This document shows positions 59,327 to 64,000 of a DNA stretch of 64,000 bases, piece after piece. Source of the DNA: Chitinophagaceae bacterium (GTDB taxonomy: Bacteria > Bacteroidota > Bacteroidia > Chitinophagales > Chitinophagaceae). A model generated the notes under the pieces. The model searched no databases. It saw only the letters and a program-made list of their open reading frames with translations, and was not told where the DNA came from. The stretch is from the NCBI GenBank assembly GCA_016720565.1, contig JADKKJ010000011.1, positions 1,319,142 to 1,383,141 of the forward strand, read 5' to 3'. A program made the position numbers and the translations under genes. Every line of letters starts with the position of its first letter. Position 1 is the first letter of the stretch.

Positions 59327-60793
59327 ATGGCAATCGAAACGAACAAGCTCCAGTCAATCATCTCCCATTGCAAAGAATACGGTTTCATTTTCCCCAGTTC
59401 AGAGATCTATGATGGCCTCCAGGCGGTATACGATTATGGCCAGTGGGGGGCGGAATTAAAGAAGAATATCCGCGATCATTGGTGGAACAGCATGACACGC
59501 ATGCACGAGAATATCGTGGGTATTGACGCGGCCATTTTTATGCATCCAACGGTATGGAAGGCATCGGGCCACGTAGATAATTTCAACGACCCGATGATCG
59601 ACAATAAGGATAGTAAGAAGCGATACAGGGTAGACCATTTGATCGAGGCTTTTAGCGATGAGCTGCAGGCTGCAGGCCAGGACGATAAAGCGAATGAGAT
59701 CTTAACCCAGATGGAATTATTGCTGAGTAAGGATGATTTTATTGGGTTGAAGAAATTAATTGAGACCAATAATATCAAGTGCGCGATCAGTGGAACCTGT
59801 AACTGGACCGATATACGTCAGTTCAACCTGATGTTCAGTACTGAGTTTGGCTCGACTGCTTCCTCCGATGAAGAAGATAACAAGGTTTATTTAAGACCAG
59901 AGACTGCCCAGGGAATTTTCGTGAACTTTTTAAATGTGCAGAAGACCGGAAGGATGAAGATCCCTTTTGGTATTGCGCAGGTAGGTAAGGCATTCCGGAA
60001 TGAGATAGTGGCGCGACAGTTCATTTTCCGCATGCGCGAATTTGAGCAGATGGAGATGCAGTTCTTTATCCGTCCCGGTACACAGAAAGAATGGTATGAG
60101 TTCTGGAAGACAGAAAGAATGAACTGGCATGTGGCTTTGGGAATACCTGCGGCCAAATATAAATTCCATGATCATGCCAAGCTGGCCCATTATGCCGATG
60201 CGGCCTGCGATATCGAATTTGAATTCCCGATAGGGTTCAAGGAAGTGGAGGGTATTCACTCCCGTACCGATTTCGACCTGAAGAACCATCAGGAGTTCAG
60301 CAAGAAAAAGCAGCAGTATTTCGATAATGACCTGGATCCGGCCACGGGCAAGCCTTATGGCAATTATATCCCTTATGTGATCGAAACCTCGATCGGTCTG
60401 GACAGGATGTTCCTGTTGATCATGAGCAATGCCTATGAGGAGCAGGACCTGAGCACCGCCGAAAAGCAGGACAGTCGCGTGGTATTGAAGTTCCCGGTGA
60501 AGCTGGCCCCGATCAAGCTGGCGGTATTGCCCTTGATGAAGAAAGACGGTCTGCCCGAGCTGGCCCGCCAGTTAATGGACGACTGCAAATCTCATTTCAA
60601 ATGTTTCTACGAAGAGAAAGACACCATCGGTAAGCGTTACCGCCGTATGGATGCCCTGGGCACTCCGTTCTGCGTGACTATTGATCACCAGACCAAGGAA
60701 GATGGAACGGTAACGGTTAGGCATCGGGATAGCATGGAGCAAACCAGAGTCGCCATGAGTGAGGTGAAATCTTTGGTACTTGGGAGTTTCTAA
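59327..60793 (+). CDS. glyS: Glycyl-tRNA synthetase (alpha2 dimeric type)
   Basis: Charges tRNA-Gly. From ATG 59327 a 488-residue class II synthetase of the eukaryotic/archaeal-like GlyQS form. It has SHCKEYGFIFPSSEIYDGLQ, YDYGQWGAELKKNIRDHWWN, YLRPETAQGIFVNFLNVQKT (motif 2 region), GIAQVGKAFRNEIVARQFIF, VIETSIGLDRMFLLIMSNAY (motif 3 region) and an anticodon-binding domain from about 390. The ORF opens 30 codons earlier but that part is array sequence. Confidence 0.96.
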   Translation: MAIETNKLQSIISHCKEYGFIFPSSEIYDGLQAVYDYGQWGAELKKNIRDHWWNSMTRMHENIVGIDAAIFMHPTVWKASGHVDNFNDPMIDNKDSKKRYRVDHLIEAFSDELQAAGQDDKANEILTQMELLLSKDDFIGLKKLIETNNIKCAISGTCNWTDIRQFNLMFSTEFGSTASSDEEDNKVYLRPETAQGIFVNFLNVQKTGRMKIPFGIAQVGKAFRNEIVARQFIFRMREFEQMEMQFFIRPGTQKEWYEFWKTERMNWHVALGIPAAKYKFHDHAKLAHYADAACDIEFEFPIGFKEVEGIHSRTDFDLKNHQEFSKKKQQYFDNDLDPATGKPYGNYIPYVIETSIGLDRMFLLIMSNAYEEQDLSTAEKQDSRVVLKFPVKLAPIKLAVLPLMKKDGLPELARQLMDDCKSHFKCFYEEKDTIGKRYRRMDALGTPFCVTIDHQTKEDGTVTVRHRDSMEQTRVAMSEVKSLVLGSF

Positions 60794-60796
60794 TCA

Positions 60797-60959
60797 TGAG
60801 TTTCGGGTTCAAGGTTCCGGGTTCAATGTTCAAGGTTCCGGGTTCAAGGTTCAAGGTTCAAGGTTCAAGGTTCCGAGTTGGGCGTAACCTAACTCGGGAA
60901 GGTAACCCGTAACTCGGAACTCGAAACCCGAAACCTTGAACCCGGAACCTTGAACCTTG
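60797..60959. repeat. Large inverted pair of 7-bp arrays (GGTTCAA / AACCTTG)
   Basis: About twelve units of GTTCAAG, GTTCCGG and variants (60804-60885) face about ten units of AACCTTG, AACTCGG, AAACCCG and variants (60890-60957). The two halves are complementary over tens of bases, with only a few bases of loop. Confidence 0.85.
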
Positions 60960-61001
60960 CAGCTTTACCCGTTTTCATTACTTTCCTAATTACTTCTGTA
61001 A

Positions 61002-61063
61002 TGGGAATGTTATGGGAATGTATTCTTCAACTATTCTCTCACTATTCTTCTACTATTCTTGAG
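61002..61063. repeat. 11-bp arrays left of the IS element
   Basis: TGGGAATGT at 61002 and 61013; TATTCT at 61021, 61032, 61043 and 61054, all exactly 11 bp apart. The 306-bp gap 60794-61099 holds only this and the heptad hairpin. Confidence 0.8.
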
Positions 61064-61115
61064 GGGTTTATAAGGGCTCATAAAAAAAGCGTACCAACTT
61101 GTCTCGTCCTAAAAT

Positions 61116-61188
61116 AGCTATACAGGTGAGGTAATTAATCCTGATACAGCTATACACCCGTTTGGGGTAATCCTAACAGAGCTATACA
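61116..61188. repeat. Subterminal 32-bp repeats of the IS element
   Basis: AGCTATACA at 61116-61124, 61148-61156 and 61180-61188. The 32-bp units also share a GGTAAT..ATCCT core before the next copy. The first copy is the inner end of the terminal inverted repeat, so the others may be extra transposase-binding sites. Confidence 0.75.
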
Positions 61189-61205
61189 GGACCATTTTTT
61201 CAAAT

Positions 61206-62141
61206 TTATGGGTTAGAAGTAAGGTTTTTATAATTCTTCCATTTTTTCTCCAGTTTGCCTGATTTTAAATGTGCCTGGTTGGGGGTTAAATAATCGCAGC
61301 TGCTGTGGGGTCTTAGTTCGTTATAAGCGGCTATGCTTTTGCTAACAAGCAGCCGCGTTTCTTCAAAGCCACCACTGCCTCCGTAAAGATTAAATTCATT
61401 TTTAATGATTCCGTTCACTCTTTCTGCGATGGCATTTTCGTAAGGGTCTCCATTATTGGTCATGCTTATTGCAATCTTATTCTGCGCTAATAGATCCACG
61501 TACTCTTTGCAGCAATACTGCGATCCCCGGTCAGAATGATGGATCAGCGTCTTCCAGGTTGTTGTTCTGTTTTCCAATGCCATTTCTAATGCTTCCATGC
61601 AGCCCGCTACGCTAAGATCTTTACGCAATGCATAGCCGATTATCTTTTTTGAATACGCATCCGTAATTAGGCTGAGATATACAAACCCATGGGTTATCCG
61701 GATATAAGTGATGTCACTCACCCATAGTTGTTCGGGCCTGTCCAGCACCAGTTCCATTATCAGGTTTTCATATTTGCGCATCCAATGCCTGGAATCAGTG
61801 GTAATCGCTTTTCTGCGTCGCATTCTTACCAACAACTTGTAACGTGCAAGGAGATCGAATAAATGGTCGCGACCCGCTACCAGATTATGTTCTGCGAGTT
61901 TTTGATTGACCATAAAATGCAGTTTTCGGGTGCCAATACGAGGCAGTGAGGATCGTATTTTATACACGATCTGAAGGATCAGATCATCTTTGAGATCGTT
62001 TAATTGCCTGCGCCATACATGGTCATAATAAGCATGCCTTGTTTTGCCAAACAGCCGGCAGAGGACTTCCAGGCCTAGCGAAGGATCCTCTTGTTTTAAT
62101 CTTTCTACTGTTTGGCGCCAGGCTTTTTTCTGATAGCTATT
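61206..62141 (-). CDS. IS3-family transposase OrfB (DDE catalytic part)
   Basis: The rve-type integrase core made by frameshifting from orfA. The frame is open from the stop at 62142-62144. It reads through LCRLFGKTRHAYYDHVWR and then the DDE domain: first Asp in WVSDITYIR, second Asp in HHSDRGSQYC, and Glu in NAIAERVNGIIKNEF. There are 35 residues between the last two, the D-D-35-E pattern of IS3. A GTG at 61967 could start a shorter product but would lack the N-terminal part. Stop at 61206-61208, about 106 bp from the left end. Confidence 0.9.
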   Translation of the reverse strand, partial: NSYQKKAWRQTVERLKQEDPSLGLEVLCRLFGKTRHAYYDHVWRRQLNDLKDDLILQIVYKIRSSLPRIGTRKLHFMVNQKLAEHNLVAGRDHLFDLLARYKLLVRMRRRKAITTDSRHWMRKYENLIMELVLDRPEQLWVSDITYIRITHGFVYLSLITDAYSKKIIGYALRKDLSVAGCMEALEMALENRTTTWKTLIHHSDRGSQYCCKEYVDLLAQNKIAISMTNNGDPYENAIAERVNGIIKNEFNLYGGSGGFEETRLLVSKSIAAYNELRPHSSCDYLTPNQAHLKSGKLEKKWKNYKNLTSNP

Positions 62142-62617
62142 TTAAATTTTTCCTCTGCTACGTCTATTAAAGACTCCAAAGCCCTGATCTTTAAAAGAGC
62201 TGCCGCTAGTTCGGTCTGCTCGCTATTAGAGGTTGGCATCGCGTTTTGTTCAAAGCTATTGACCTCCGGTTCTTCTTTAGATGCTTTTTTAAGCCAGGCA
62301 TCAACAGTCTTTGGGGACACCTTACAATGCGCCACTACTTCCTGCTTTGTCATCCTGCCTTCGATCAGTGCCTTTACCAGCTTTCTCCTTTTATCTTCAG
62401 GAATAGAATTACGCCTGATCTGCTGGTACCTTTCCCCTCCATATTTCTTTAACCAATTATTGAGGCTGCCATAATTTAAATGATACTTCTTTAGAACCAG
62501 GATTTGGGGAGTCCCATTGAGCACTTCCTCAATAATTTGAAGGATCAGTTTAGGGGAGTAATTCTCCTGACTCTTAGGCCTCCTGGAAGACATTAATTCA
62601 TCAATTTCTACAAACAT
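62105..62617 (-). CDS. IS3-family transposase OrfA (helix-turn-helix part)
   Basis: A 170-residue protein with two helix-turn-helix segments (about 24-60, VLKKYHLNYGSLNNWLKKYG; about 80-110, MTKQEVVAHCKVSPKTVDAW) and a leucine-rich C-terminal helix for dimerisation (ELAAALLKIRALESLIDVAE). Near its end the codons A AAA AAG (62129-62123) form a classic slippery heptamer. A -1 slip there joins orfA to orfB, giving a fused transposase of about 470 residues. Confidence 0.9.
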   Translation of the reverse strand: MFVEIDELMSSRRPKSQENYSPKLILQIIEEVLNGTPQILVLKKYHLNYGSLNNWLKKYGGERYQQIRRNSIPEDKRRKLVKALIEGRMTKQEVVAHCKVSPKTVDAWLKKASKEEPEVNSFEQNAMPTSNSEQTELAAALLKIRALESLIDVAEEKFKIAIRKKPGAKQ

Positions 62618-62692
62618 ACTATACGTTTTGGTGTATAGTTTTTTCAGGACGGGTCAACTAGCCATTTTCCGTCCAAATATGGCAAATACGAA

Positions 62693-62756
62693 ACACCCCT
62701 TCAAACCCGAAACCTGCCTACCGGCAGGCAGGCCCGGAACCTGGAACCCGAAACCC
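62693..62756. repeat. ACCCGAA-type heptads interrupted by CCTGCC..GGCAGG hairpin
   Basis: AACCCGAAACC-type units flank a short palindrome (CCTGCC/GGCAGG at about 62714-62733). It is a relic of the same family as 60797-60959, now on the other side of the IS. Confidence 0.6.
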
Positions 62757-62785
62757 GTAATTCATGCCTCTCTCCGCCTATATAC

Positions 62786-63115
62786 ACGGCACTGACACGG
62801 CACTGGTACGGCACTGACCCCTGATTGATACGGCTGAATGAAGCATCATTTCACTTAATGGAATGGGATACAATAATTTATCCCAAATCATTCGTTTTTG
62901 GGCCTGAGATCCGGGATGCCGGAACCCATTTATGCTTATTTAGACAGGAATGTAGCAGGTATGTACCAGGTATGTGGCAGGAATCTCCTTTGGGGCTTGC
63001 AATAAAACCAGCGGTTGCGATCCGCCTCTTTCCCGGAACAACATCGGCTTTGACCGGGGACTGTGTACAGGATCAACCCCTATAACTCCCCTGGATCTCC
63101 TCTATAACTCCTCGA
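62786..63115. repeat. Three 11-bp arrays right of the IS element
   Basis: ACGGCACTG at 62786, 62797 and 62808, with ACGGCTGA at 62830 (two periods on). CAGG at 62945, 62956, 62967 and 62978 within CAGGTATGTNN units. CTATAACTC at 63080 and 63102 with a related unit at 63091. The words differ but the spacing is always 11 bp. Apart from these and the adjacent heptads, no gene is visible in the 719 bases from 62657 to 63375. Confidence 0.75.
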
Positions 63116-63375
63116 TAGGTTTTTAATAAAGCTCCTGAAATTTAAGGTCTTCGGGTCTTTTGTTTTTCTCTACTCAGTTCCAGGTAACGTGAACATAACG
63201 TCGAAGGCTTGAATATTGGCTGTTAAAGTAGCATTATAGGATGAAGGTTGAATAAGAGGTAAGTTAAATTCCAATCTTGTTATTTGGAATAAATTGGTGA
63301 GTCTAAAATTCAAAAGCCGCCTTACATTCAAGACAATTATTTATATAAAAAACATTTTGATAATTTTACTTTAAT

Positions 63376-64000
63376 ATGCGAAATATTCACTCAAAAGAGT
63401 TGAAAATTAAGTTTGTTGAAACTCTAAATTTTGTTGATGGCTTTGAGTATGAGGAAGGCAATCCATTTCTTATTAAAATTGGAAGTAATCGTTTTTTTAT
63501 TTTCTTGAAAAATATATCCCCAGCATATTTTGTAAACTCACCGGACATCACTCGAGTTCAATTGCCATTTAGTAAACATTTTTAAAAAAGCATTAAAAAC
63601 TAATATCCCATTTTGTATTTTAGGTTACGATGTGGATAATGATACTTTTGTTTCTTGGAACCCCCAAAAACTTAAAGATAGATTAAACGCAAAAAGTAAT
63701 GTCTCACTTTATTCGCGTAACTCTTTACAAAAACAAATAAAAATTGGTGATTTTAGGGCTGGATATCTTTCAAATGGCGAAAAGATTGTTGTATTTGACC
63801 GCAGAAGTCTTCCCTTATTTTTTAAAAGGCTTTCAAAGTTGTTTAAAAATAATGAAATAGACGTTGATGAAGTAGAAGTTGAAAATGAGGAGAATCTAAT
63901 TGAAGGTAATGGAGGTGCTATTTCGGATAAACTATTTGAGATTAATGATCCAAATCTACTTTCTGAATTAAAACCGTTATTAAAGAAAAACAAGGTATTA
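63376..64000 (+). pseudogene. Frameshifted, edge-truncated gene; possible restriction-endonuclease-like N-terminal domain
   Basis: The first frame runs from ATG 63376 to a TAA at 63583 (69 residues, FFIFLKNISPAYFVNSPDI). One frame over, coding resumes without a stop from about 63575 to the window edge (IPFCILGYDVDNDTFVSWNP, NVSLYSRNSLQKQIK). Removing one T from the T5A6 run at 63579-63589 joins them into one protein. I have a weak memory of this conserved block in proteins linked to restriction endonucleases, but cannot name the family. Base composition is clearly more AT-rich than the rest of the window. Either a real frameshift or a homopolymer sequencing error. Confidence 0.6.

Larger units (their letters stand above)
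61100..62656 (-). mobile_element. IS3-family insertion sequence, 1557 bp, apparently intact
   Basis: Ends are imperfect inverted repeats starting TG: TGTCTCGTCCT (61100) and, on the minus strand, TGACCCGTCCT (62656). They agree at 20 of the first 25 positions. The flanks show a possible 3-bp target duplication ACT (61097-61099 and 62657-62659). Inside are orfA and orfB overlapping with a -1 frameshift signal. Near the left end AGCTATACA occurs at 61116, 61148 and 61180, exactly 32 bp apart. No inactivating change is visible, so it may be functional. Confidence 0.9.

Noticed and set aside
62105..62144. orfA/orfB overlap considered as a disabling frameshift
   Set aside because: The A AAA AAG heptamer in the correct frame shows programmed -1 frameshifting normal for IS3 elements.
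62825..63085. 86-codon plus-strand frame right of the IS
   Set aside because: It runs through the 11-bp arrays, has irregular composition, and no recognisable domain or promoter.

Overview
The window looks like chromosomal DNA of a Bacteroidota bacterium, most likely a Chitinophagaceae-type member of the Chitinophagales. The evidence is a complete gldKLMN block (core of the type IX secretion and gliding machinery), a GldB lipoprotein, TonB-dependent and DUF5686/DUF4271-type envelope proteins, an absence of Shine-Dalgarno sequences, and repeated TAnnTTTG-type -7 promoter boxes. Most of the window is ordinary core genome. I found no tRNA, rRNA or CRISPR array.

Layout. 1-2844: end of a TolC-type channel gene, an efflux adaptor, gpsA and a small membrane protein. 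2845-9801: hemW, a BamA/TamA-like barrel, DUF4271, hemD and a DUF255 thioredoxin-fold protein. 9895-14824: gldK-gldL-gldM-gldN with a recognisable promoter and a strong terminator. 15156-19687 (minus): uvrC, a lipoprotein, a membrane-anchored barrel protein and an ECF sigma factor. 19953-26298 (minus): probable heme acquisition (hmuV, hmuU, hmuT, TonB receptor), an unknown protein and a haem-binding cytochrome. 26326-34710: gpmI, DUF4783, nadC, a SUI1 factor, icd, apaG, gldB and nadE. 34713-39867: twin lipoproteins and a MoxR/DUF58/BatD-like/BatA cluster. 39944-45807: rsgA, small proteins, gamma-carbonic anhydrase, an aminotransferase, glpF and glpK. 45972-54467: large outer-membrane proteins, an MBL hydrolase and a flippase. 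54630-60793: small proteins, a MauG-type peroxidase, arfB, dtd and glyS. 61100-62656: an intact IS3-family element. 62657-64000: non-coding repeats, then an AT-rich, frameshifted gene that runs off the edge.

The genes fit a gliding/T9SS, heme- and iron-acquiring, aerobic heterotroph: de novo NAD (nadC, nadE), tetrapyrrole (hemD, hemW), glycerol (glpF, glpK, gpsA) and envelope biogenesis functions dominate.

The least explained feature is in the intergenic DNA. More than twenty gaps carry short degenerate arrays whose period is fixed while their sequence varies: 7 bp (GGTTCAA, AGCNNCT, CTAACTN and CTCANNG types), 8 bp (GTTGAGNN) and 11 bp (several unrelated words). Several occur as inverted pairs that could fold into long hairpins. 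A second pattern is a set of -7 boxes only 3-7 nt before start codons, which predicts leaderless mRNAs. Both were read by eye and need computation or transcript mapping to confirm.
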